This document shows, piece after piece, positions 49,120 to 59,500 of a DNA stretch of 64,000 nt. Source of the DNA: Halomarina ordinaria (GTDB lineage Archaea > Halobacteriota > Halobacteria > Halobacteriales > Haloarculaceae); assembly GCF_030553305.1 (NCBI RefSeq), contig NZ_JARRAH010000001.1:2480001-2544000 (forward strand), in the 5' to 3' direction. Each line of letters starts with the position of its first letter. Within the stretch, counting starts at the first letter, position 1. The position numbers were made by a program, and so were the translations under genes. The notes under the pieces are model-generated. The model ran no database searches. It saw nothing but the letters and a program-made list of their open reading frames with translations, and was not told the origin of the DNA.

Positions 49120-50991
49120 ATGCTTTCCACGACCGATATCGGCGCCGTACCCCATCCCCGAGTCAGCAGCCGTATTGCTGTGGTTCTCGCCATCGCGCTT
49201 CTCCTGACCGGGTTCGTAGCGCCTGCGTTCGCCGCCGATCCCGGGAGGGCTCCTCGCGATCCTCCGGCCAACACAACCACGTCGACGTCCTCGAATGAGA
49301 GTTCGACAGCAACGCCCTCGAATTATCCCATCCCGGGAGTCAATGGTTCGGCGAACGCGTCCCAGAATGCGACCTCGTACGCTCCCTGTGCCGGCAAAGA
49401 TCCAATTCGAGGTGCAATCTGCAACGTCATCGAGAACGCCAAGCGAAGCATCCTCGGCGGCGCGCTCGACGTAACGCAGAAAGTCGCGCGTAGCACGGTC
49501 GAACTGATCCTCCGCCGACCAGTGCCGATGCGCGGCAGCGAGATCGTGGTCTTCAGGCCCCCGACGAACCAGCCACTGGCCGGCGCGTACAACGGGTGGA
49601 CGTCGGTTGGCCTGCCGCTCGGGTTCCTGGTGTGGATCGTCGGTGCCGGCGTTGCACTCGCGAGTCGGTTTCGGCCGGAGGCCACGTTCGCCACACAGGG
49701 CTTTCTGATCGAACAGAATCTCGTCCGAAACCTCCTGCTCACTCTCGGTTCGTGGTGGGTCGGGGCGTTTATCCTCCACCTCGCGAACGGGCTGATCCTC
49801 GCCGTCGCACCGCGCGGTGATCAGCTCGTGATGGGTCCACAGTCCGGCATCGGGACTCTCCTCGGGACGGGCCTGCTCGCAGGGTTGCTCTGGGTTGCGA
49901 CGGCGGCGATCGTAACTATCCTCCTCATTTCGACCCTTCTCGCGTACTTCCTCTGTCTCACGTTCATGGTCTTCCTGCCGGTGTTCTCGGCGCTCATGCT
50001 GTTCGACACCGGCGGCGTGATGCAGACGATCGGACACTTCGGTCAGAAAGGGTGGAGCATCTTCATCCGCGCGGCGTTCTTCCCGCTCCCGGCGGCGCTC
50101 GTCCTCGGTGCGGGGGCGTACATCGCGACCGGGACGATGGGCTTCGTCGAAAGTGCGGTCGGAGTTGCTGGCTTCAGTACGGTGGCCGGTACGATCGCGT
50201 TTGCCGTCGTCACCTTCGTGACTCAGCTCGCGGCGCTGGTTGCGACCCTCTGGATGCTCTTGGGGTCACGAGCGGCCAGGACGGCCGGCGGCATCATGGC
50301 CGGCATCGGTGGTGCTGCCATGTACTCACGAGCTAAATCCGGCGCAAAGACACTCGCTGGCAAAGCGTCGATGCCGAACGTCGGCGGCGCGAGTTCAGCC
50401 GCCAGTGCGGCCGCCAGCAGTGGTATTCCCAGCGATCTGTTTGATCGAGTGACGTCCAGTCATAACGGAAATGGAAGCGGTGCCGCACTCGGAGCCGAGA
50501 GTGGGGGCAGCGATGCTGCTGGCGCGCTCGATTCTGGGACGAGTGGTAGTAGCGGTGGTCTCGCAGCTGTAGGAACACCCACCGGTGGCCGTCCTAGTTC
50601 AGGTGCTACTACGACCGGCAACGGCACTGCTGCCGGAACTGACGTGAGTACTGATGCTATCGATGGATTCGACTTCGTCGTCGTCGAGGGAGAGGGAGAT
50701 CTATCTGATGGGCAACGATACCAACCCGGATACGTCTCTGACGGCGAATTCCGGCCAATTAAACCTCAGGGACGGAGTCGGGATTTCATTGTTCGAAACC
50801 ACGAACGGTTCGCGTCAGCGTTTGACTCAAACGGGGACCATCCAGGTGTCTTCCACCGAGGTGAGGAGGATGGCATCTTGTACGACACGAAACCGGTCGC
50901 CGGCGAGGACTGGGGTGTTAGTGCGGCTGAGGAGACGAAGATCAGTCGTGATTCGGTATTTGACGCTCGCGGTGAAGGAGGGTCGCAATGA
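49120..50991 (+). CDS. VirB6/TrbL-like conjugation channel membrane protein
   Basis: A 623-residue protein: signal-like N-terminus (VVLAIALLLTGFVAPAFAADPG, about 21-42), then a polar Ser/Thr/Asn-rich segment. About six to seven membrane helices follow (for example LGFLVWIVGAGVALASRF, LLLTLGSWWVGAFILHLANG, VATAAIVTILLISTLLAYFLCLTFMVF). A soluble Gly/Ser/Ala-rich linker and a polar C-terminal domain (about 510-623) complete it. This is the layout of VirB6/TrbL channel components. It overlaps the next gene by four bases. Confidence 0.7.
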   Translation: MLSTTDIGAVPHPRVSSRIAVVLAIALLLTGFVAPAFAADPGRAPRDPPANTTTSTSSNESSTATPSNYPIPGVNGSANASQNATSYAPCAGKDPIRGAICNVIENAKRSILGGALDVTQKVARSTVELILRRPVPMRGSEIVVFRPPTNQPLAGAYNGWTSVGLPLGFLVWIVGAGVALASRFRPEATFATQGFLIEQNLVRNLLLTLGSWWVGAFILHLANGLILAVAPRGDQLVMGPQSGIGTLLGTGLLAGLLWVATAAIVTILLISTLLAYFLCLTFMVFLPVFSALMLFDTGGVMQTIGHFGQKGWSIFIRAAFFPLPAALVLGAGAYIATGTMGFVESAVGVAGFSTVAGTIAFAVVTFVTQLAALVATLWMLLGSRAARTAGGIMAGIGGAAMYSRAKSGAKTLAGKASMPNVGGASSAASAAASSGIPSDLFDRVTSSHNGNGSGAALGAESGGSDAAGALDSGTSGSSGGLAAVGTPTGGRPSSGATTTGNGTAAGTDVSTDAIDGFDFVVVEGEGDLSDGQRYQPGYVSDGEFRPIKPQGRSRDFIVRNHERFASAFDSNGDHPGVFHRGEEDGILYDTKPVAGEDWGVSAAEETKISRDSVFDARGEGGSQ

Positions 50992-52121
50992 GGGGCCTTG
51001 GTCCAGGAGGCGACGGTCCAGAACGCCGGATTCTCGATGACGTTGGCTCCGACTCGGGATTCCTTGCGTTCACTGATGTGTCGAATGCCGACCTCCTGTT
51101 TCTCGCGCCAGCGCTCATCGTCGCGATGGTCACGCTCGAAATCGTCGTCTTCGTGACCGGCCGGTTCTTCGTTGGCGTCGCGCTCGCGCTCGCCGTTCTC
51201 GGTCTCGCTGGCTTGTATGTGCACGTCTGTCCCGACCACCGAACTCCAGTCGGCCTCATCACCGCGTTCGTCACCCATCATCGACGAGAGAATACTATGA
51301 CCTTCACCAACACAACCGCTGAGACAAGTACCGAGACGCCACCGGATGCACGGGAGCTGACCCACGTCCGCGCGGTCGAACCAGAAGCCAATGCGATTCG
51401 TCGCCAGGACGAAACCCTTGTCGGTGCCGTCCGCATCGACCCAGCAAACCTCGCGCTCGCTGACCAAGCCAAATGGAACAGGGCGGCCCGAGGACTTGGC
51501 GCGGTCTTGAATGCACTCGACTATCCGGTGCAGATACACTCGTCGGCGCGGCGCGTCGACCCAGCTCGGATGACCGCTACGTACGACAACCGCCGGACGG
51601 ACCCTGACGTCAAGTCGACGCCAGCACTCTCCGAAATCGTCGAGGTGTACCGACGGCGTCGCCCGCAGGAGTTCCACCAACGCGGAACGAGTGTCCGCCA
51701 GTACCACGCCATCGTCCCGGTCGGGATTCAGGAGGTCAGCCTCGAGGACAATGCGTGGGTTAGCCGCCTGCAGAGTCTTCCGCTCATCGGGAGGTACCTA
51801 GGTTCAGTGGTCGCCGATGTGTTGCTGCGAGACGAGCGTCGCGAAGCGATTGAGGAGCGGCAACGTACGATCCTGCGTGACCGGCGCACCCACCTCACGG
51901 AGCAATTGACGAGCATCGAAGGCGTCTCCGCCCATCCCGTTACTGCGGCAGACCTCGCCACGCTCGTCGAGGAATACTGGTCCGGCAGCCGGACCGAGTA
52001 CCCTGACGACGGTCCTCACCTTCGCACGACGCCCGTCATCATGAGCGAACAGGATACCAAAGAATCGCATTCATCGAACGACACCAAGGGTTTCACTACA
52101 ACGGATGGTGGCCGGCTATGA
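50988..52121 (+). CDS. VirB3-like/PrgI-type transfer protein
   Basis: A 377-residue protein with two membrane helices near the N-terminus (LLFLAPALIVAMVTLEIVVFVTGRF and FVGVALALAVLGLAGLYVHV, about 36-82), then a long soluble part including VRAVEPEANAIRRQDETLVGAVRIDPANLALADQAKW and SVRQYHAIVPVGIQEV. This arrangement, directly before VirB4 with a four-base overlap, matches VirB3/PrgI fused to the N-terminal domain that precedes the VirB4 ATPase in archaeal and Gram-positive systems. Confidence 0.68.
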   Translation: MRGLGPGGDGPERRILDDVGSDSGFLAFTDVSNADLLFLAPALIVAMVTLEIVVFVTGRFFVGVALALAVLGLAGLYVHVCPDHRTPVGLITAFVTHHRRENTMTFTNTTAETSTETPPDARELTHVRAVEPEANAIRRQDETLVGAVRIDPANLALADQAKWNRAARGLGAVLNALDYPVQIHSSARRVDPARMTATYDNRRTDPDVKSTPALSEIVEVYRRRRPQEFHQRGTSVRQYHAIVPVGIQEVSLEDNAWVSRLQSLPLIGRYLGSVVADVLLRDERREAIEERQRTILRDRRTHLTEQLTSIEGVSAHPVTAADLATLVEEYWSGSRTEYPDDGPHLRTTPVIMSEQDTKESHSSNDTKGFTTTDGGRL

Positions 52122-54064
52122 GCGTGTTCTCTCAACTAGGTGCACTCATTCCGGGAGTCAGTACCGAAACGACAGCAGACGACGGGACTGAAGACGTACC
52201 TACTGACGTTGGGACTCATCCCCACCGGGAAAGGATGCACGCGACACGAGTCGCACCCTCCGGTATCCGTTTGGAGACCGACACGGCACGAACGGGTGAG
52301 CGGTGGGTCAAGGTTCTGTTCGTGACGGGATTCCCGGAGACTGCGTCGCCAGGGTTGCTTGACCGTATCTGCACCCATCCCAGCGCGGATGTCGATGTGA
52401 CGATCTACGCCGATCCGGAGGATCCTCGCACGTCGCTCCTGCGGTTTGAGAGCGCAATCAAGTCGCTCAAAGTGGATCACATCGAGGCGCAGGATCGCGG
52501 CTCAGCAAAGGCCACAGTGACGGAGCGCCGTATCCGAGACCACGAAGCAGTGTACACACAGCTGCAGGAGAACGCCCAGCGTATCCTCAATGTCGGTGTC
52601 TATCTGACCATTCGCGGTGACTCGAAAGAACAGGTCGAGACCACTGTTTCCAGTATTCGTGGTGAACTGCAGCGTCAGCGATTGACGACGAAGTCCGCAG
52701 CGTATCGACAGGGCGATTCGCTGGTGACGGGAAGCCCGGTCGCGAAGGACGACCTCGGACAGACGACGCCCATGCTCGGGCAAGCCGCCGGTGCGTTGTT
52801 CCCATTCGCTGCGAGCACTACGATCGAAGAGAGCGGCGTTCTCTACGGCTATCATGCAACGACCGATGCCCCCGTCTATCTCGATCGGTTCTGCCGTGAG
52901 AACGGTTACAACGTGCTGGTCGCCGGTGAGATCGGATCGGGGAAGTCGTACGACACCAAACGACTCCTACTTCGCCGCGTAGCGAAGGACCGCGACACAG
53001 ACATCGTCATGATCGACCCGGTCGGTGGGTTTGCGAGTCTGGCAGCTGGTCTCGACGCTGAGCACTACGTCATCGGTGGCACCCGGACAGTCAACCCACT
53101 CGAGATCCGGCCGACACCGGACTACCTCCTCGAACAGGAAAACGTCAGTCCGTTTATCGAGCGCATTAGCGCCGTGATGGCCTTCTTCGAATCGTTCTTC
53201 GGGTACGTCGGTGCTCCACTCGGCGACCGACGGCAGGTTCTTGAGCGGTGTATTCGGGAAGCGTACGCCCAGAACGGTATCACAGCCGACCCGACGACCC
53301 ACCATCACGAGAGTCCCGAGGTGGGAGACGTGCGGGCTGTCCTCGGTGACGTCGCTGCCGACCCAACCGAGGTCCTCAACGGTGACGATTACTCAGACGG
53401 CGAACTCGACAAGTGGCAGAGCCACGCCGAGGATCTCCGCCTGAACTTGGAGCCATTCACGTCCGGCGGTCAGTTTGCGTTCCTGAACGGGCAGACCGAG
53501 GTGGACCTCACGGGTAGCCGCGTCATCTATCTCGACTTGAAGCAGTTCGGCGGTGGCTCCGACGAAGCACTCGCAGGACTCGTGATGCAACCGATGTACG
53601 ACGCCGTCTACGAGCGCCTCAAGGCCGAATCAGGCAATACTATCATCGCCATCGACGAGGCCCACTACCTCGTCGAGTCACCGGGGAGCGTCGAGTGGCT
53701 CAAACGGACGACTCGCCATTCTCGCCACCTCAACCTGTCGCTGCATTTCGTCACCCAGGAACTCACCGACTTCTACGATACCGACGGAGCCGAGACGTTC
53801 ATCAACCAGTCATCGATCAAGCTCCTCCACCGCCAGGGGAACCTCACTTCCGAACACGCCGACGCGCTTGGTCTGACCGACGCACAGGCCACGTTCGTCC
53901 GTGACGCTGTTGTCGGCAAGGAAGGTCTCGGGTTCAGCACTGCCCTCCTAGACATCGACGAGGGCGGGACCTACCCACTTCGTGTCACCGCACTTCCCGA
54001 GGAGGAGGCAATCATCGAAGCGGACGGTACTCCCAGTAGCCGAAATGGAGGTTCGGCGCAATGA
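52118..54064 (+). CDS. VirB4-family conjugation ATPase
   Basis: Motor ATPase of a type IV secretion/conjugation system, 648 residues. The Walker A motif is AGEIGSGKSYDTKRLLL (about 268-284), and Walker B is IIAIDEAHYLVESPGS (about 508-523). The VirB4-like segment HSRHLNLSLHFVTQELTDF follows, and AETFINQSSIKLLHRQ marks the sensor region. An N-terminal domain of about 230 residues precedes the motor. It is coupled by overlaps to both neighbours. No signal or membrane helix is seen, as expected for the peripheral cytoplasmic ATPase. Confidence 0.93.
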   Translation: MSVFSQLGALIPGVSTETTADDGTEDVPTDVGTHPHRERMHATRVAPSGIRLETDTARTGERWVKVLFVTGFPETASPGLLDRICTHPSADVDVTIYADPEDPRTSLLRFESAIKSLKVDHIEAQDRGSAKATVTERRIRDHEAVYTQLQENAQRILNVGVYLTIRGDSKEQVETTVSSIRGELQRQRLTTKSAAYRQGDSLVTGSPVAKDDLGQTTPMLGQAAGALFPFAASTTIEESGVLYGYHATTDAPVYLDRFCRENGYNVLVAGEIGSGKSYDTKRLLLRRVAKDRDTDIVMIDPVGGFASLAAGLDAEHYVIGGTRTVNPLEIRPTPDYLLEQENVSPFIERISAVMAFFESFFGYVGAPLGDRRQVLERCIREAYAQNGITADPTTHHHESPEVGDVRAVLGDVAADPTEVLNGDDYSDGELDKWQSHAEDLRLNLEPFTSGGQFAFLNGQTEVDLTGSRVIYLDLKQFGGGSDEALAGLVMQPMYDAVYERLKAESGNTIIAIDEAHYLVESPGSVEWLKRTTRHSRHLNLSLHFVTQELTDFYDTDGAETFINQSSIKLLHRQGNLTSEHADALGLTDAQATFVRDAVVGKEGLGFSTALLDIDEGGTYPLRVTALPEEEAIIEADGTPSSRNGGSAQ

Positions 54065-55254
54065 GCAGTTTCGCGCTCTTCGATACGGTTCCCGACGGTG
54101 ACCGTCGCGGCATGAGAACCAATACAGCTCGCACGACATGTCCCCACATGGACCCCGACGAGTACACGCCCATCCGGGAGACGCGGCGGACAGCGGATGT
54201 CCGTCCGCCTCTTCCTCTGGGATTTGATCTTCCAGCGGTGATGGAGGAGGTACTTGGACGGGAAAGCGCCACCTGTGAAGCCTGTCAGGAAACAGTCCAT
54301 CACCCCACGGGTGGTGATCTGAAAGATAGCGAGCCGTTCGTCCTTCGAGAAATCGTCGAGAACGTGTACACTATCGAGAACCAAGTTCTACTTTGTCACT
54401 CGTGTGCGAATCGACCGACTGACGCGTGGAAGGCCGACGTCTGCGCCAAGCGAGTTCGTGAGCGCAACCATCCGCCTACGTGGCGTGATTATGTTGCGTA
54501 CTGGCTGTCGGATCCGACCGCGACGTCGCTCTTCGCCCGTCGTATGGCCGGATGTCTCGTCGGACTAGTCGTACTCATTGCCCTCGTCGCCTCCGTAGCC
54601 GGCGTCGTCGGAGCTCTCAGCGCTACCGTCGCTACCGGCTGGGCTTGGGCTCGCGTAGTCGTCACGACTGCCAGTGAAGTCTCTTCCACATTTGTTGCCC
54701 ACCCGTGGATTGTCGGTGGCCTCGTCGGTGTCGGGTATACCACCCATGCGGTCGAGCGCATCCGATACGATCCGCGCGGGTACTGCTCCCGTGAGCGCCG
54801 TCCGTGGGTAGTTCTCCTTCTTGCAGGTGTAACTGCAGGCATCGGTGCACTCGGCCTTCTATCCCTTTCGACAGGCCTGCTTCCAGCAACACCGCTTGCG
54901 CAGCTATTCACGGCAATTGTCTGGCTACTCGGCGCTGCTGGTGTCGCTTGGTATGTCGACCTCGCGATTCGTCACGACCTCGCTATCGGCATCTGGCGAC
55001 CTGCTCGCGGATGGTGGATGATTACTGGTCGAGTTGGACTATTGCCCGGTCTGTTAACCATCGTCGCTGGCATCCCGTTCCCCAGCGTCGTCGCTCCGAC
55101 TACGACAGGAATTCTCGCTGCGATTCCTGCTAGCGTCGCGCTCGCATTCGTGGGATTGCGGCTGCCATACGACTCCCAGGCCCGCGATGCTGTCCTCAAC
55201 GTCCTCCCCGAATGGATGCTCACCGTTCTCACCGATGACCGTCGCCGAGACTAG
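54061..55254 (+). CDS. HNH-like zinc module fused to membrane helices, in the transfer operon
   Basis: A 397-residue protein. An N-terminal domain has ATCEACQETVHHPTGGD, then VENVYTIENQVLLCHSCANRP (about 69-120), i.e. C-x2-C ... HH ... EN-x3-LLC-x2-C-x-N, the layout of an HNH/zinc-finger nuclease fold. The rest has about six membrane helices (for example AGCLVGLVVLIALVASVAGVVGAL and LAQLFTAIVWLLGAAGVAWYVDLAI). It follows VirB4 with a four-base overlap. Active-site residues of HNH are not certain. It might be a membrane-tethered nicking enzyme, or the fold may serve only to bind DNA. Confidence 0.6.
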   Translation: MSSFALFDTVPDGDRRGMRTNTARTTCPHMDPDEYTPIRETRRTADVRPPLPLGFDLPAVMEEVLGRESATCEACQETVHHPTGGDLKDSEPFVLREIVENVYTIENQVLLCHSCANRPTDAWKADVCAKRVRERNHPPTWRDYVAYWLSDPTATSLFARRMAGCLVGLVVLIALVASVAGVVGALSATVATGWAWARVVVTTASEVSSTFVAHPWIVGGLVGVGYTTHAVERIRYDPRGYCSRERRPWVVLLLAGVTAGIGALGLLSLSTGLLPATPLAQLFTAIVWLLGAAGVAWYVDLAIRHDLAIGIWRPARGWWMITGRVGLLPGLLTIVAGIPFPSVVAPTTTGILAAIPASVALAFVGLRLPYDSQARDAVLNVLPEWMLTVLTDDRRRD

Positions 55255-55283
55255 CACGCCAACCACGAACGACCCTTCCGACA

Positions 55284-56510
55284 ATGTTCCCGACCACCAC
55301 GACAGCAAGGCCAACTAGCACCGATCTCACACCAGACCTCATCGAACGCGTCCACGAGGCGGCCGACAGTGAGTCTCTGATCCGTATTCGACCCTATCCC
55401 GAGACCGACGGCATTGCAGCAGGACCGCGATTCCTCCGTGGCTTCCATACCGCTCCCGCCGGGTCGCTCCATCGAGGAGACGCACCGGTCTACGCGGCTG
55501 AAATCTGGTTCACCGATGGGAAGCTCCAGTTCTATCTTCGGGCACCTGATCCGCAGGACGCGATTGCTCTCGTCAACGCACACTACCCCAACAGTGACAC
55601 ACAGCAGGTTACCGGCACTGGGTTTCCGGACGTCTCCCGGGAGCAGTCCGTCGCTGGCTGCCACCTCGAGCTCCGACAAGACGCAACGTATCCAATCAAG
55701 CATCTCGACTCTCGTCCGCCACTCGATGACGACCCGTACCGAACGATCCTCTCCCGCCTCATCGGCGGTGACGACGAGACGACCGTCCTTCAGACCGTGT
55801 TTATGCCAGTCGCCCAGACGTGGACACGGCGAGGGCTGCTCGGTCGGGTCGGAGGCGGCGACGTTACTCACATCGCAAAAGCCCGTCGGCAGGGTACCGT
55901 CGAAGGGTATCTACACCCCCAAGTGTTCCAGTCGAAACGCGACACCCAGGCCGCCGACGATATCGTGGCTCAACTGGGTCGCCCGGCGTTCGCGACGACG
56001 ATCCGTGTCGTGACCATTGCACCGAACGCTTCGACAGCCGAGCACCGACTCAGCCGCGTTGCCGACGCGGTCACCGCACTTGATCACGAGCACACCAACC
56101 AGGGGTTCATCCCTCGATACGCATCTGCATCCCATCTCCCGGCCGTCCTCGAGGCCACCGCGATGCGTGCTCTCACTCCCAACAGCTGGTTCAAACGTGC
56201 GCTGTGGGGACGGATGAACGCCCTCACATTACGTGAGCTCGCTGGACTCGTCCATCTTCCCAACGAGGCTGTCGAGAATCCGACTGTGGACTGGTCACAG
56301 ACAGCCGCTGGGGTCGGCGTCCCCGCTGATGTTCCCGCATTCTCCACACCGACATCCGCCGCTGGAGGTGTTCGATCTGACGACCAGACGCGGGCTGACG
56401 ACCATGGTTCCAAACGGGAATCGACTGACAATCGCGCGTTCAAGCAATCCGTTCCCAGTCGAAACTCCGGTGCGGATGAGATCGGGCAGGGAGACGATGA
56501 TGGTGTTTGA
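55284..56510 (+). CDS. Partner protein of the coupling ATPase
   Basis: A 408-residue soluble protein, LIERVHEAADSESLIRIRPYPETDGIAAGPRFLRGF, with AAEIWFTDGKLQFYLRAPDPQDAIALVNAHYPNSD (about 70-104), TVLQTVFMPVAQTWTRRG and PAFATTIRVVTIAPNASTAEHRLSRVADAV. Such a protein often precedes a VirD4/HerA-like ATPase in archaeal elements and resembles the N-terminal domain of FtsK/HerA-type coupling proteins. Its stop lies 14 bases inside the next gene, so the two are translationally coupled. It is not otherwise recognised. Confidence 0.6.
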   Translation: MFPTTTTARPTSTDLTPDLIERVHEAADSESLIRIRPYPETDGIAAGPRFLRGFHTAPAGSLHRGDAPVYAAEIWFTDGKLQFYLRAPDPQDAIALVNAHYPNSDTQQVTGTGFPDVSREQSVAGCHLELRQDATYPIKHLDSRPPLDDDPYRTILSRLIGGDDETTVLQTVFMPVAQTWTRRGLLGRVGGGDVTHIAKARRQGTVEGYLHPQVFQSKRDTQAADDIVAQLGRPAFATTIRVVTIAPNASTAEHRLSRVADAVTALDHEHTNQGFIPRYASASHLPAVLEATAMRALTPNSWFKRALWGRMNALTLRELAGLVHLPNEAVENPTVDWSQTAAGVGVPADVPAFSTPTSAAGGVRSDDQTRADDHGSKRESTDNRAFKQSVPSRNSGADEIGQGDDDGV

Positions 56511-59500
56511 ACGGCTCTTCGGAAATGACGAATCCACCGAACCGGAGACAGAACCAGCAGACGCAGCTCAGGCGGAGGGCGAGGCCGCGATCTCCGAACT
56601 CGAATCCATGGAAGCGGATTCGATCTCCGGTCCAGATGCATCTCTCCACTCACGATTGGGAGAGTCGTACGATGTCTCAGTCACCGATACGGCCTCCGTC
56701 GGTGGGAAACCCATCATCACCGACACAGCGACTGAGGGCGTCGTCGCTGGCTCCTACGTTCGGGACATGTTCGAGGCAGGTGCCGAGACCGCTCAGGCTC
56801 CCCTCTGGATCGGCTATGACGAGGACGCACACCGCGGGTTCCGCGAGGCTCCCCTCCGCTTCGAATCGCTCTTCCGCCACCTCTGGATCACGGGCACCAC
56901 TGGGTACGGCAAGACCACTGCGTTGCTCAACATGATGGTCCAGTGGGCGTATGCTGGCTACGGATTCGTCTACGTCGACCCGAAGGCCCGTGACTCCCGT
57001 GAACTCCTCCGGATGCTCCCCGAGCACCGCCTCGATGACGTCGTCTGGATCGAACCCGGATCGGTCGAACATGACCGCACGGTCGGACTCAACTTCCTCG
57101 AACTCCCCGACTGCGATACCACGACAGAGCGTGAGAACGAGATCGAGAATCGCATCGAGAACCTGAAAGCGATCTTCGACACGGACGAGTACTGGGGCGT
57201 GAACATGGAGTCGATTACCGAGTCGATGGCGCGCGCCATGATGCAGTCCGACCGGCCGTTCTCGGTGATCGACATGTACTTCACGCTGTTGAACGCCGAG
57301 CGCCGCGAAGAGTTCGCTCTCGACGTCGACGACCCCTACGTGCGTGAGTTCTGTCTCGAAATCGCCCAGATGGACGACGAGACAGTGCGGCCGCTACTCA
57401 AGCGCATCAAGTCGTGGGTCGAGAACGCAGTCATTCGGCGAATCATCGCCCACCGCGAGAGCACGATCGACTTCCGCGACATCGTCGCCAACGACCGGAT
57501 TGTCATCGTCTCGACGCCCGTCGAGAATACGGACATCAAGAAGATGGTCACGCTAGGCGTGATGCGGAACCTCTGGAGCGCCATCCAGCACCGATCCTAT
57601 GGACAGGATGCCGAGCCCGACCCGTACTTCGTCCTCTGTGATGAGTTCGACGACATTGCGAGCGAGAACCTCGACATCGAATCGATGCTCGCCCGTGCCC
57701 GGTCGATGCGCCTCTCGGTCACTCTGGCGTCCCAGTACCCGTCGCAGTTCGACAAAGACACCCTCAAGTCGATGCAGAATAACTGCGACACTCTTCTCTC
57801 CTTCTCAGTAAACGACGTCGAGGACGCACGACTTCTGATGAAACGGTTTCAGGGCTATACGGCCGAGGACCTCATCTCGACTGATCAGTACCAGGCCTGG
57901 ACGAAGCTCCCACTGGGTGGAGGCCAATACTCCGATCCCGTCCTGATTCGTTCGTTCCCACCCTATCCACCGCTCCGATCGGCCGATGCCGTCGACGACA
58001 TTATCGAACAGAGTCTCGCTCGGTACGGGACTGATCCCTTGACCGATGCAGAGATTCTACAGAACCTCCTCTACAGCGACTCGAACGACGCCGCTAATCC
58101 AGAGAAGGTGCTGGCCGAGACGATGGCGGAAGCCATCCGTGCAGTCCAGCTCCGGGAGGGTGTCCGCGAGGAAAACGGCTGGGTGGAAACCACCGCTGTC
58201 GACGACGAACTACTGCAGCGTCTCGATCGTGACGACAGGGCCCATCTCGACATCGAGGTCGACCCCGTCGACCTGCTGGACGTCCGTGACACCTCCCGGT
58301 TGATCGAGGTCGACCTGGACGTGGAGGCCGACATCGTCGTGGCGCGGCTGTCTGAGGACGGCGAGGATGCAATCCGGCCCGAGACGGGGACTGTCCGGGC
58401 AGCTGGTGGGGCGGAACACGACGCCTTACTCACCGACACCGAACGTGCCCTCACCGAACGCGGGTTCAGCGTCAGCATTCTTGAGCAGGATGGGAGTGCA
58501 CAGCCGGACGCAACGGCGACTCACCCCGCGTTCGAGACCACGTTCACCATCGAAGCCGAAACGACGACACCCGACCGGCCCGTGAAGGTTCTCCGGAACC
58601 TCACACGGGCTCGCGAGGCAGGTCGAACGCCGATCTTCGCCGTCCGGCCAGGAGATACGACAGCCCAGACGGCGGCCCGGGTCGAGAACATTTGTTCGCC
58701 ACCCATTCGAGAGATGGCCGACGGTACCGAGCGATTCTACACCTGCGATGAGCGCCTGACGTTCGGTGGCGGCGCGACGACCCGTGGGGGTGTAACGGCT
58801 GTTCGGCCACGGGAAGGGGACTCGAACCGAACGGTCTGGATGCACGATGATGACGAGTACGTCCTCTCGGACGGTGAGACAGAATTCGCTCGCATCCCGG
58901 CAGGCAGCCAACTCTCCAAAGACGCCCTCCCGGCGACGTACAGCTACGACCGAGAGACTGGGAAGTATACAGTGTACGAGCCAGGTGAAACCCACTACTA
59001 CGACTCGAAAGCGGAGTTCCAGGATGCGTGGGTCCCGGTGAAGCGTCCATTCATCCCCGATGACGAACTGCCGGACGGAACGGTGGCCCGGGACGCCTTC
59101 GTCGTCGTAGTTGTCCCTGCAGACGGACAACCGTTGGTCTACCAGAGCGGTCGCACATACGCCCTGTCGGACTGCCTCGATGATGGATCACTCTGGCCGG
59201 CGTCCAAGACAGGTGGAGACGTCCCCGTTGTGGACTCGGCTGCGGGCGACGGTCGTCTCGGTGCTGAAACACCTCCCCCGGTGGCTGCCGATCCGTCGGT
59301 GGACCTCGACGCGCATAGCAATGCCGTCGAAGCGTTCGCCGCCATGTACGTTCGGGAAGCCCCGGACGCGATGGTCTCGGAAGACCGTCTCTTTGAGTCG
59401 TACTCTCACTGGCTCGCCCAGCATGACCTCGACGGGACGACTGACAAAGGGTGGTTCACCCGGAAGCTGGGGAAGGTCGTCGACTTCGAGACCGAACGTG

